DNA of 9,858 nt from Minisyncoccota bacterium (GCA_021734725.1 JAIPIM010000144.1:1-9858); one strand, 5' to 3'. Shown: positions 1 through 6,740, counted from the stretch's first letter. Made by a program: numbers and translations. Notes: generated from the letters alone by a model not told the origin.

Positions 1-339
1 TCTAAAAAGAAGGCCGGAACATCGGTGAGCGAAGGAGGTGTGTCAGAGTTCCGTCTTTAGACGGCAGTTGCAGCGAGCTTCAGCGAGCGGGCGGTTTCCG
101 GGATCGTTGCTCTGCCGGGCCACCGTTGTCTGCCCCGGCTCAATCCCCTCGGGATCCGTGGGCTAAAGCCTCCGGAGGGCTGCCGCCTAAAGACGGAACT
201 CCGGCAAACACAAAGCGCATGCAAAAGGCCAAAAGACGTTATGTTGCGAACAACCCTGCAACCGGGGTGCCCTCAAGCACAAAAGTGACCTTACATCCTG
301 AGAGACCTTTTTTACGTAACGTCTAATCTGTTCACACCC
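1..339. other. Gene-free left edge upstream of the CDF gene
   Basis: I find no convincing complete gene here. Frame 1 is open from the edge to a TAG at 58-60 and would read as a 19-residue, lysine-rich tail ending EFRL; it could be the end of an upstream gene, but it is too short to judge and its stop lies inside a repeat. The stretch holds a 22-nt inverted repeat pair (46-67 and 180-201). Between the arms are smaller palindromes: GCCGGG/CCCGGC (114-119 and 134-139), GGCTAAAGCC (161-170) and CCTCCGGAGG (169-178). An 8-bp palindrome TTACGTAA lies at 312-319. A TATAAT-like hexamer, TCTAAT, lies at 322-327, only 12 nt before the CDF start codon, with no good -35 element. Confidence 0.6.
46..201. 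repeat. Inverted pair of 22-nt hairpin repeats (REP/BIME-like)
   Basis: The arm at 46-67 and the reverse complement of 180-201 agree at 21 of 22 positions. The left arm contains its own small hairpin, CCGTC-TTTA-GACGG (51-64). Read on the minus strand, the right arm is CCGTC-TTTA-GGCGG, so the single difference turns an A-T pair into a G-T wobble and the stem can still form as RNA. Two inverted, individually structured copies separated by about 110 nt resemble bacterial interspersed mosaic elements. Whether the family is dispersed in the genome cannot be seen from this window. It lies in the leader region of the CDF gene or behind an upstream gene. Confidence 0.6.
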
Positions 340-1233
340 ATGCCTCACAGAAAACGAGAAACATTTCACGTTACCATCGTGGGCGCCGTCGCCAATGTGC
401 TGCTGAGCGCGTTCAAGATTACAGCGGGCGCGTTCGGCAACAGCCAGGCAGTCATTGCGGACGGCGTTCACAGCCTGTCGGATCTCGGCACGGACATCGC
501 CGTTTTGGTGGGGGCCCACTACTGGAGCGAACCGGCGGACCGGGAACATCCATATGGGCACGGTCGGGTCGAGACAATCGTGACCCTCGGGCTCGCCATT
601 TCCTTGGCAGCTGTCGGCATTGGTATCATCATTTCCGCTGTCGGTTCCCTGCAGAAAGAGCGTCTTGGGGCCCCTTCATGGGTGGCGTTGTGTGCCGCTG
701 TCCTTTCGATCGCGGTGAAAGAGATTTTGTACCGCTGGACGGTATACAAGGGCAAGCGGATCAAATCCAGTGCGGTTGTGGCGAATGCCTGGCATCATCG
801 CACGGACGCTCTGAGTTCCGTGCCGGCGGCCATTGCGGTTGGCGGCGCCATGATTTCACCCGCCTGGCGGTTTCTCGATCCGCTTGGCGGTCTGGTCGTT
901 TCGTTTTTCATTCTTCAGGCAGGGTGGCGCATTGGCGTTGGAGCTATACAGAATTTGATCGATCACGGCGCCCCGACGGAAACCGTTCGGGAGATTACTG
1001 AATTGGCCGGCGAGGTCGAAGGCGTGGAGGACGTGCACGGCGTGCGCACGCGGAACGTTGGCCATGGCTGGAGCGTCGATCTGCACGTGCTTGTGCAAGG
1101 CGACCTGTCGGTACGGCAGGGACACACAATTGCCGAGGAAACTAAGCAGCACTTGCTCGAACACGGTCCCGATGTCGCCGACGTAGTGGTTCACATCGAA
1201 CCAGTGGAGGACCGACGGGAAAAGAGGCGTTGA
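340..1233 (+). CDS. Cation diffusion facilitator (CDF) family transporter
   Basis: An inner-membrane divalent-metal/proton antiporter that would export Zn, Fe, Mn or a similar ion. It has 297 residues, normal for a bacterial CDF. Six hydrophobic segments lie at about 12-32, 36-60, 78-103, 112-133, 144-172 and 176-196, followed by a soluble C-terminal domain (about 205-290) that in this family forms the ferredoxin-like dimer domain. Metal-site motifs are visible: H44-x3-D48 in helix 2 (within ADGVHSLSD) and H152-x3-D156 in helix 5 (within WHHRTD). The HPYGHGR loop is at 70-76. An HxxxD/HxxxD site is usual in Zn-type CDFs, whereas FieF/YiiP has DxxxD in helix 2, so zinc is a reasonable guess but not proven. 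C-terminal histidines H249, H262 and H285 may bind regulatory metal. The ATG at 340 has no Shine-Dalgarno sequence; the protein needs this start to keep the charged residues before helix 1. It converges with the minus-strand cluster and is probably unrelated to it. Confidence 0.93.
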   Translation: MPHRKRETFHVTIVGAVANVLLSAFKITAGAFGNSQAVIADGVHSLSDLGTDIAVLVGAHYWSEPADREHPYGHGRVETIVTLGLAISLAAVGIGIIISAVGSLQKERLGAPSWVALCAAVLSIAVKEILYRWTVYKGKRIKSSAVVANAWHHRTDALSSVPAAIAVGGAMISPAWRFLDPLGGLVVSFFILQAGWRIGVGAIQNLIDHGAPTETVREITELAGEVEGVEDVHGVRTRNVGHGWSVDLHVLVQGDLSVRQGHTIAEETKQHLLEHGPDVADVVVHIEPVEDRREKRR

Positions 1234-1268
1234 AAGTTCGCTTCTCTTGTGGACGACGAGAACGGAAT

Positions 1269-1297
1269 ACGATTGGCGGGGGGAGATCCGCCATCGT
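1269..1297. terminator. Hairpin between convergent genes, possible terminator
   Basis: ACGAT(T)GGCGG at 1269-1279 pairs with CCGCCATCGT at 1288-1297: ten base pairs with one bulged T and an 8-nt loop. It lies 36 nt after the CDF stop codon and 24 nt beyond the stop of URO-D A on the other strand, where a shared bidirectional terminator would be expected. Neither side carries a run of T, so it is not a textbook intrinsic terminator; it could act as an RNA 3'-end stabiliser or be fortuitous. Confidence 0.35.
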
Positions 1298-1320
1298 CAA
1301 CCGGCGACTCAAGCCGAACG

Positions 1321-2463
1321 CTACACGCCAGACACACGATGGACCATTTCCACCATCGTTTCATAATTGCGCAAGGCCAGTGTCGACAATTCTCTCCCGT
1401 ACGGACAAGCTGACGGAAGAAGGACAAAGCCGCGTCCCGTCCCCGCAGTACCTTCGTCCAGTGCGCGCCGCACTTTTTCCGCGAATCGCTCCGTCGCCAG
1501 ATTCTCGATATCGCTCACCTCGAGATTCCCGAAAAGGACCAACCGGTCCCCGTACCGCTTGCGAACGTAACGCAGCTCGACGTCCCCTTGGGGCGGCGGC
1601 TCGATCGGGTCCAGGGCATCCGCGCCCATGCCCGCAATGTCATCCAGAATCGCCTTCAGATTGCCATGGGAGTGGATGCGGACGTAACCGCCGTGACGAT
1701 GGATAGACTCGATCATCGGCGTCACGTATCGGCACACGTATTCCCGGAACAGTTCCGGCGGCAGATACGGCGGGGAGGCATATTCTGGACCGTAAATGCG
1801 CCAAAGACGGCCGGGGAGCGCGGCGGCCACGGCTTCCGTTTTCTCCCACAGCGGTTCCGCAAACCGTTCCAGTAACTCATGAAAAAGACGCTGCTCCGTC
1901 ATGCCAATCACCGTATATTCCGCCATGTCGAACAGCGAAGCGGCCAGGCACAGCGGGTCCGGAGTGTCGATCATCACAATACCGGTGTCGCCCAGCGCGG
2001 CTTCCGCATCACGTACCGGAGTGGTGTCGATGGTGTCGCCCGTACTGGGTTGCGGGATCTGAAGAAACGCACGAACGTCGCCGGTGTCCTTCAGCAGGTG
2101 TTCCTCGGTCCAGACGGTGTTGACATCGGGATCCTGACGGGTACGGGCCGTCAGGACACGTCCCCCCACAGACACACGACGCACCGTAAACCGGCTTCCG
2201 TCACGAACGTATGTTTCCGTGTCAGTGATGGATTCCAGGGGATCCGGTTGAACGGCGGCGTAAGCAACCCCTCGCATAACAATGCGATCGGTGTAATCGC
2301 GAGTCAACTCAATCAACGGGCGCCACGACGGGTGCGAGTAAATATTGAACGGATCCGTGTTTTCCGGATCTTCGTCCAGCCCGTTGAGTTCGTAAAACGA
2401 TACGGCCGGACGATCCACCGGTTCGCCGCGTAACGTGGCCATCAGCCTTTCGCGTCGAGTCAT
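1321..2463 (-). CDS. URO-D superfamily protein A (MtaA/CmuA-like methyltransferase fold)
   Basis: A soluble protein of 380 residues with the URO-D barrel fold. The opening MTRRERLMATLRGEPVDRP is the standard N-terminus of the MtaA/CmuA-like branch and lacks the RxxxR substrate-binding arginines of true heme-pathway uroporphyrinogen decarboxylase, so a porphyrin role is unlikely. Family landmarks follow: RIHSHGN with H264 and H266 (metal-ligand position in corrinoid methyltransferases, where H-x-C is usual), IEPPPQGD (287-294), FGN (311-313), and a C-terminal SACPYG (351-356) before a helical end. The ATG at 2463 matches family N-termini; a GTG five codons upstream (2478) is the alternative, and neither has a strong ribosome site (GGAGAG lies 15 nt before the GTG). 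It is last in the minus-strand series, 127 nt after URO-D B. It is probably an enzyme acting on a methylated or carboxylated small molecule; the substrate cannot be named. Confidence 0.88.
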   Translation of the reverse strand: MTRRERLMATLRGEPVDRPAVSFYELNGLDEDPENTDPFNIYSHPSWRPLIELTRDYTDRIVMRGVAYAAVQPDPLESITDTETYVRDGSRFTVRRVSVGGRVLTARTRQDPDVNTVWTEEHLLKDTGDVRAFLQIPQPSTGDTIDTTPVRDAEAALGDTGIVMIDTPDPLCLAASLFDMAEYTVIGMTEQRLFHELLERFAEPLWEKTEAVAAALPGRLWRIYGPEYASPPYLPPELFREYVCRYVTPMIESIHRHGGYVRIHSHGNLKAILDDIAGMGADALDPIEPPPQGDVELRYVRKRYGDRLVLFGNLEVSDIENLATERFAEKVRRALDEGTAGTGRGFVLLPSACPYGRELSTLALRNYETMVEMVHRVSGV

Positions 2464-2590
2464 GTCCAAATCTTTCACAAATTACCCGGATTGCTCTCCG
2501 GTGTGGGTTCATTGTTTCCGTTGAATCCATCACCATACCACGCTGTTGACGATATTTCGAGCAGTAGTTAAAGTGAATGACAGGAGGGTC

Positions 2591-3637
2591 TCAGTCCCTG
2601 GGCAAAACGTGGTCGGGTCTATCATTGTCCGGTCCGGATTCGTGCGCACGCATGATATCGAGAAACGCCTGGATATTCTCTTCCGGGGTGTTGACCGTGA
2701 TCTCCGTCATGATACCGGGGGCGCCCCGGCGAATGTAGTCCGCGCATAATTCCCGGATGGCTGAGGGGGCCTTGTTTACCATATCACGGACAGTAAAGAG
2801 GTTGTAGGTGAAGAATATGTCCGGACATTCTTCCAGAATATCTTCGATGGTCACGTCGTAGTTGTTGCCCGGATCGTAGCTGTCGATCTTCAGCATGTTG
2901 AGATACTTGTGATGTCCGCGCTTCAGGGTTTCACAGTGCAGGCTGCGCCCCTCGACGCCGTACGCGTCGTAGAGTTGTTTCATATAGGGATAGCAGAATT
3001 CGCCATACATATCCGGCGAAATGAGACCGGCGTAATCGTCACCCATTCCACATGAGCATCGAGTGATTCCGAATTCTTTTTCCGAAAACGTCATGACATT
3101 CTCTTGCGCGTCCACGATTTTCTGTAGAAGGTCTTTGACAAGCCCAGGCTGCATTGCCACATCCATCATGATATCGGTCCCACGCAGAATGGTCGCGGTC
3201 GTGAACGGTCCCTGGAATGGAAACGCACCGAACGAAGCGGTGAACGCCGTCCCTTCCACAAGTCTGGTCATTCGCTCATGCTGTTCCAGAAGGAACCGAT
3301 ACCGTGGAAGATTCGGGATATCGTTCGGTTGAGGTGGGACCAGAGACCGTACGGCTTCGACCGCCGACAAAACACGTTTGTGGACGGCCCCCTGACTGTT
3401 TTGGTCGTCGTATTCGATCTCGGCGCCGAACAAGGTGGCATTCCAATAACTGGTCAAGCCGTTGCCCACATGCGCGCCGATGTCGTGGTCGAAGCGCTTC
3501 AGAAAATAATCACGCGCCCGCCGATGGGTTTCCAGCCGTACGTCGGGTACGTGATAATAATCGTACACGCTCGTGCCCGCTTTCTCGCAGAAAACTTCGG
3601 GCGGAATCGCCAGAGTCCATCGAAAATCGGTTTTCAT
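2591..3637 (-). CDS. URO-D superfamily protein B (divergent, H-C-E motif)
   Basis: A soluble protein of 348 residues from the same superfamily as its neighbours but clearly diverged. An N-terminal FDHDIGAH segment (49-56) is followed by ITRCSCGMGDDYAGLISPDMY (C194, C196, G199-D201, then LISPDMY at 205-211), the central signature region of these barrels. Where the other two copies have HSHGN, this one has SLHCETL, giving H234-C235-E236 with two further histidines at 242-243. The H-x-C/E arrangement is closer to the H-x-C zinc site of methylcobamide:CoM methyltransferases, but no third ligand is obvious. The start is the ATG at 3637, because AGAGGAG lies 8 nt upstream (3646-3652); an upstream in-frame TTG (3673) sits in a small hairpin and looks unused. 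The C-terminus (GIMTEITVNTPEENIQAFL) is family-typical. It follows the ceramidase-like gene after a 270-nt repeat-bearing gap. Enzymatic role unknown. Confidence 0.85.
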   Translation of the reverse strand: MKTDFRWTLAIPPEVFCEKAGTSVYDYYHVPDVRLETHRRARDYFLKRFDHDIGAHVGNGLTSYWNATLFGAEIEYDDQNSQGAVHKRVLSAVEAVRSLVPPQPNDIPNLPRYRFLLEQHERMTRLVEGTAFTASFGAFPFQGPFTTATILRGTDIMMDVAMQPGLVKDLLQKIVDAQENVMTFSEKEFGITRCSCGMGDDYAGLISPDMYGEFCYPYMKQLYDAYGVEGRSLHCETLKRGHHKYLNMLKIDSYDPGNNYDVTIEDILEECPDIFFTYNLFTVRDMVNKAPSAIRELCADYIRRGAPGIMTEITVNTPEENIQAFLDIMRAHESGPDNDRPDHVLPRD

Positions 3638-3645
3638 CCTCGTCG

Positions 3646-3652
3646 CTCCTCT
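3646..3652 (-). promoter_or_regulatory. Ribosome binding site deciding the start of URO-D B
   Basis: On the minus strand this reads AGAGGAG, 8 nt before the ATG at 3637. It is the strongest Shine-Dalgarno match near this gene and excludes the longer TTG-initiated reading frame from 3673. Confidence 0.75.
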
Positions 3653-3671
3653 ATGCGGTACGGGTGCTGTC

Positions 3672-3689
3672 AAACCTGACAGCAGGTTT
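3672..3689. repeat. Small hairpin AAACCTG/CAGGTTT upstream of URO-D B
   Basis: AAACCTG (3672-3678) and CAGGTTT (3683-3689) form a 7-bp stem with a 4-nt loop, 35-52 nt upstream of the URO-D B start codon. The stem contains AGGTTT, the core of the 7-nt repeats found 50-137 nt further upstream, so it is probably an outlying member of that repeat family. It could sit in the 5' leader of the mRNA; a regulatory role is speculation. Confidence 0.45.
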
Positions 3690-3738
3690 TGTCATCAATT
3701 TTGGGTCCACTCTAAAAACTCAAGCTGGCCGTAATCCG

Positions 3739-3826
3739 AGGTTTCAGGTTTCGGGAATAAACTCTCAACCATCTACAGGACTGGTACTTATACCGTCTGA
3801 AACCTGACACCTGAACACTGAAACCT
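3739..3826. repeat. 7-nt-period repeats in opposed orientation (AGGTTTC family)
   Basis: On the plus strand two perfect AGGTTTC units lie end to end (3739-3752). After 46 nt, four units follow in the opposite orientation (3799-3826); read on the minus strand they are AGGTTTC, AGTGTTC, AGGTGTC, AGGTTTC. The exact 7-nt phase holds over 28 nt. No reading frame of interest runs through them. They lie in the 270-nt gap between the ceramidase-like gene and URO-D B, whose remaining sequence shows nothing else recognisable. A long imperfect hairpin could form between the two arrays. Confidence 0.65.
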
Positions 3827-3907
3827 GCAACGTCTCCAGGCATATTCCGCGTTGTTTCCGCCAAAACCGTACTTTTTGAACCAAACTCAACCTTTGACCC
3901 TATCCGC

Positions 3908-5263
3908 CTATTTTGTCGACGTCGGGCGTTCGGTGCGACGCATCAGGGCGCATGCTTCGCGGGCCAGCGTTTCCCCAGTCGCCGCGCAGGCGATGTAGCC
4001 GGTTTCATAGCCTCCCTGCTCGAGCGCTTCACGGGTCGGCATGTAGAACGGATCTTCGCCGCAGGTGGCCGCCACCATCGTCCGCGCGGCGGTACCGGCT
4101 GCCTTGATTTGTTCTCCGAATGCCGTGAACGGTTCGCCGGGAATAAAGGCGGCGGAAAGACCGTTAACGGAAAGAGAGAACATGTTGACCGGACAACCGC
4201 CGTCAACAAGTTTCCGGGAGATAACGTACTTGCGCAACGCCGTTCGCGGGTCTTTATCGCTCTGCTTCCATTCGGCGACGGCCTTGTGCGCATTGGCCAG
4301 CGCCTGCTCGACATTCCCAGCTTCCGGCTTGACCGGTAACAACACGTCTCTTCCAGCGACCTGGAAGTGCTCGACCGGCTGCGTTTCAATAGCGCCAATC
4401 GTCTTGACGACTTCGCCCGCCAGAATCTGTCCCATGCGTTTGGCGTCAGCAATGCGGTCGTCGACATCGAAACGGTCACCGCGTACGTACTTGCCGGGAT
4501 TTATGTCGCCGGTACAACCGTGCAAAAACAGAGCCGTCCCGCCGTACCAGGTCTCAATCATGTGCGACGCGAACCCGGGATAATCCGCGGAACAGACGCT
4601 CGGCGAATCGCCGCCGGCGGCGGACGGATGGCATGCATAGTTGTAGAGGGTCCCCAAAGGGACCCCTTCCATGCCCGAAAAAACCAGCACCCCGACTTCA
4701 GGATCGATGGGGCCGCGCGGTAAGGCGGGAAGCTCCACGGGAGGACGTGAACCGCGCCAGGCCATTTCGCCGGCGGCGGTCATTGGACGACGACACGACG
4801 CGATGCCCTCCTCGACCGCGCCCGAAGCATGGCCGACGCACGCCGGAACCATGCGCTGGACGGCCAGACAGATGGACGTCGCGATTCTGCGCGCGAGGCC
4901 CTGAATGTAATCCATGTCAAAAGCGACATCGTTAAGACCGAAAACGTCGTAGGCCGGTTCGTACTCGATAAAACTGTCGCTGTGCTGGTGCGTATTATGC
5001 AGAATGATGTGGTCGACGGGCACGGGGCTCATCTCGCGGACCAGATCCCGAATACGATCGTGATGGCATTTGTACAGGCATGCGACTTCCATGCTTGTGA
5101 TTGTGGTGACCGAATCGCCGTCGGAAAGGGCAACGGTTCTGGCGTAAAGCGGCCAGCGAATGTCGGTAATGCGCGCCCGTTCGTCCGGCGCCGGCCATCG
5201 TCGTGTCGGCGAACCGATGTTGGGGGTTATGTCGACTTTGCTTGTTCCGGCCTGGAATGACAT
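3908..5263 (-). CDS. Neutral/alkaline ceramidase-like hydrolase
   Basis: A 451-residue protein matching the catalytic domain of the neutral/alkaline non-lysosomal ceramidase family (zinc amidases that cleave N-acyl bonds). Visible landmarks in order: the opening SFQAGTSKVDITP, typical of the family; HNTHQHSDS (89-97), with H92 and H94 in the first zinc-ligand region; NYACHPS (208-214), with H212 as second-ligand candidate; GCTGDINP (249-256); IPGEPFTAFG (374-383), whose E377 matches the glutamate ligand of PGE-type motifs; and FYMPTREALEQGGYET (406-421), with tyrosines in the expected catalytic region. There is no signal peptide and no C-terminal immunoglobulin-like domain, whereas secreted ceramidases are longer. 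A cytoplasmic enzyme on another amide or ester is therefore more likely than a ceramide hydrolase. The ATG at 5263 is supported by AGGAG (5273-5277) 9 nt upstream. It lies between URO-D C and URO-D B on the same strand. Substrate unknown. Confidence 0.88.
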   Translation of the reverse strand: MSFQAGTSKVDITPNIGSPTRRWPAPDERARITDIRWPLYARTVALSDGDSVTTITSMEVACLYKCHHDRIRDLVREMSPVPVDHIILHNTHQHSDSFIEYEPAYDVFGLNDVAFDMDYIQGLARRIATSICLAVQRMVPACVGHASGAVEEGIASCRRPMTAAGEMAWRGSRPPVELPALPRGPIDPEVGVLVFSGMEGVPLGTLYNYACHPSAAGGDSPSVCSADYPGFASHMIETWYGGTALFLHGCTGDINPGKYVRGDRFDVDDRIADAKRMGQILAGEVVKTIGAIETQPVEHFQVAGRDVLLPVKPEAGNVEQALANAHKAVAEWKQSDKDPRTALRKYVISRKLVDGGCPVNMFSLSVNGLSAAFIPGEPFTAFGEQIKAAGTAARTMVAATCGEDPFYMPTREALEQGGYETGYIACAATGETLAREACALMRRTERPTSTK

Positions 5264-5347
5264 TCGAAAAGACTCCTCTCTCTGATGCCCTGAATCCGTG
5301 AATTGTCCGTAGTGCTATTGCGAACTGTCGTTTTTCCACACTTCTTG

Positions 5348-5404
5348 GTCTTGGTTCTTCGTTCCTGGTTCGTGGTTTTGAACTAAGCACGACGAACCAC
5401 GAAC
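5348..5404. repeat. 7-nt-period repeats in opposed orientation (GTTCGTG family)
   Basis: On the plus strand a 6-nt GTCTTG (5348-5353) is followed by the 7-nt units GTTCTTC, GTTCCTG, GTTCGTG and GTTTTGA (5354-5381). On the minus strand GTTCGTG and GTTCGTC follow in direct phase (5404-5391). GTTCGTGGTT (5368-5377) and AACCACGAAC (5395-5404) form a perfect 10-bp inverted repeat with a 17-nt spacer. It lies in the 210-nt gap between URO-D C and the ceramidase-like gene. It could form a hairpin in the mRNA downstream of URO-D C, but no T run follows, so it is not a typical terminator. Confidence 0.65.
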
Positions 5405-5473
5405 GACTCGCGCGCAACTCATGTAACCGCATTTGTCCCTATTGCCGACCGGTTTGCCCCTTTAAGAGTACTA

Positions 5474-6610
5474 TCACGAGCCCAATTCCCGCCAGGCCTC
5501 AATCATCGCAAGGCCGCATTGGATAGATTTGATCCGTTGGTCTCTGCTTTTCCCTCCCCCCACCGCGCCGCCCGTGGTTCGTAAGGTAAAGCCACCGCCG
5601 GGGGCGCCTTCGGCAATTGCGCGCTTGACCAGTTCGCGCACATCGCCGATTTTGAAACTGTCCATATAGAAGGCCTGTGAAACAATGTTGCCGCAGAGAA
5701 GCATGCGCTTGCCAACCTGCTGTTTCGCCCTGGCGAGGTTGTTATCGCCATACGGCGGTGGCTCGAGCGGTTCGACAGCATCGATTCCCATGTCCGCGAA
5801 CAATTCCAGAAAATCGCCGGTATTGCCGTGAGAATGCGCATTATGCCGGCCGCCAATTGCGTGAATTGTTTCGTTGATTCGCTTGTCGAAGGGGAACACG
5901 AATTTATTGAACTGCTCTTTCCCGAGCCAGGGTGGTATAAGCATTTCCAGTGCCCAAGTCTTGAAAACGGGCGGATCGGCAAGGGCTTTACCTTGAAGGG
6001 CACGCAGACTGTCGCAAATCTGTTCCGTGCAGCATTGGAGAAACTCGAGAACAAGCTTCTCCTCGGTCATCAGCCATGCATAGACTTCGTTCATGTTGCT
6101 GTTACGCACCAGGGTCCCCAGTGGGTGGAACAATCCGGTCATCGGCACACCTCGAGTGCCGACATCCGCGCATCCCCGATTGTACTTCTCTACGTCGAAG
6201 GAGCGCCTCTGTCTGTCCGCCAGGGTGATTCGCTTTAAATCCTCCACCGTTTCAAAGAACCTCTTTTCCCAGTGAAAATCGTTCGGGTCCCCTTCGCCGT
6301 AAAGGTCTTCGTAGTCATGCTTGGTAATGGCGGTAAACTCGCCCGCCGCCGTAGAGTGGGTTTTGAGCATCCGCTTAAATCGTCCCGGCACGTCTTCGAT
6401 AACGTCCTCCCGGTAAGTACTGTCCAGCCCCATAAATCCCCAGTCGAAGCCGGGCACGCCCATGAAGTTGTCCGCCTCATTTTCCTGAAACTCCAGGATC
6501 TTGTCGGCCCCGGGTATGCCTGCCGCCGATGGGGACAAGCGCATTTCGCAGGGGACCCTGTCCGGTTCCTCAAAGCGCCACGCCGTCAATAATCGTGTCT
6601 TGGAATCCAT
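5474..6610 (-). CDS. URO-D superfamily protein C (MtaA/CmuA-like methyltransferase fold)
   Basis: A soluble protein of 378 residues with the URO-D fold, most similar in motif order to protein A. It begins MDSKTRLLTAWRFEEPDRVP. AHSHGN places H259 and H261 at the metal-ligand position, LEPPPYGD is at 282-289, and LLCGNI adds C306 immediately before the GN pair. An H-x-H plus downstream Cys set could form a three-residue zinc site like that of corrinoid methyltransferases (inference). The C-terminal part is unusually glycine-rich (GAPGGGF at 335-341, GGAVGGGK at 347-354), which may be a phosphate- or substrate-binding loop. The ATG at 6610 is preceded by AAAGG (6617-6621) with 6-nt spacing; an in-frame TTG at 6652 falls about at the predicted transcription start and is not favoured. 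It is the first gene after the AraC regulator, with a promoter and candidate operator directly upstream, and is therefore the likeliest regulated target. Substrate unknown. Confidence 0.88.
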   Translation of the reverse strand: MDSKTRLLTAWRFEEPDRVPCEMRLSPSAAGIPGADKILEFQENEADNFMGVPGFDWGFMGLDSTYREDVIEDVPGRFKRMLKTHSTAAGEFTAITKHDYEDLYGEGDPNDFHWEKRFFETVEDLKRITLADRQRRSFDVEKYNRGCADVGTRGVPMTGLFHPLGTLVRNSNMNEVYAWLMTEEKLVLEFLQCCTEQICDSLRALQGKALADPPVFKTWALEMLIPPWLGKEQFNKFVFPFDKRINETIHAIGGRHNAHSHGNTGDFLELFADMGIDAVEPLEPPPYGDNNLARAKQQVGKRMLLCGNIVSQAFYMDSFKIGDVRELVKRAIAEGAPGGGFTLRTTGGAVGGGKSRDQRIKSIQCGLAMIEAWRELGS

Positions 6611-6661
6611 GGCCAGCCTTTCTTTCGACAGATCATAAGGATCAACAAACAACTAGTTTCA

Positions 6662-6689
6662 ACTATAACCACAAGAACGATCTCGTTAA
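6662..6689 (-). promoter_or_regulatory. Candidate sigma-70-type promoter for URO-D C
   Basis: On the minus strand TTAACG (6689-6684, four of six bases matching TTGACA) is followed after 16 nt by TATAGT (6667-6662, five of six matching TATAAT). Transcription would begin near 6655, leaving a leader of about 45 nt before the ATG at 6610. The weak -35 box is typical of activator-dependent promoters. An interrupted palindrome, AACGA-2-TCGTT (6676-6687), overlaps the -35 box and spacer and may be a second protein site. Confidence 0.45.
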
Positions 6690-6693
6690 GTAC

Positions 6694-6727
6694 AGGATAA
6701 GCGCATTATCTTGCACTATCGGCGCAT
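6694..6727 (-). promoter_or_regulatory. Candidate AraC-type operator: two direct half-sites 21 bp apart
   Basis: On the minus strand ATGCGCCGATAGT (6727-6715) and ATGCGCTTATCCT (6706-6694) share ATGCGCnnATnnT: nine of 13 positions identical, exactly 21 bp apart (two helical turns). AraC-family activators commonly bind such direct repeats, with the proximal half-site next to the -35 box; here 4 nt separate it from the -35 element. The regulator gene ends at 6741, just upstream. Binding by this regulator is inference. Confidence 0.4.
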
Positions 6728-6740
6728 CCGGAACTTTGCT

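Noticed and set aside
1..60. Possible C-terminal end of an upstream plus-strand gene
   Set aside because: Only 19 codons are visible, ending in the left arm of a repeat; there is not enough to support a gene call.
126..326. A 66-residue plus-strand reading frame upstream of the CDF gene
   Set aside because: It starts at a TTG, runs through the inverted repeat at 180-201, has low-complexity composition and no ribosome site; it is repeat sequence read as protein.
1588..2433. Plus-strand reading frames (1588-1875, 1879-2433) opposite URO-D A
   Set aside because: They mirror a well-supported minus-strand gene with clear family motifs, and their translations resemble no protein family.
2486..2501. 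CCGGA/TCCGG hairpin overlapping GGAGAG before URO-D A as a translational switch
   Set aside because: The stem is only 5 bp and the GGAGAG is too far (15 nt) from the nearest start codon to be a convincing ribosome site.
3739..5404. CRISPR array as explanation of the short repeats
   Set aside because: Units are 7 nt, contiguous, without spacers, and in opposed orientation; no cas gene is present.
1321..6610. Heme biosynthesis (true HemE) for the three URO-D proteins
   Set aside because: All three lack the N-terminal RxxxR substrate-binding motif of uroporphyrinogen decarboxylase, and no other heme gene is nearby.
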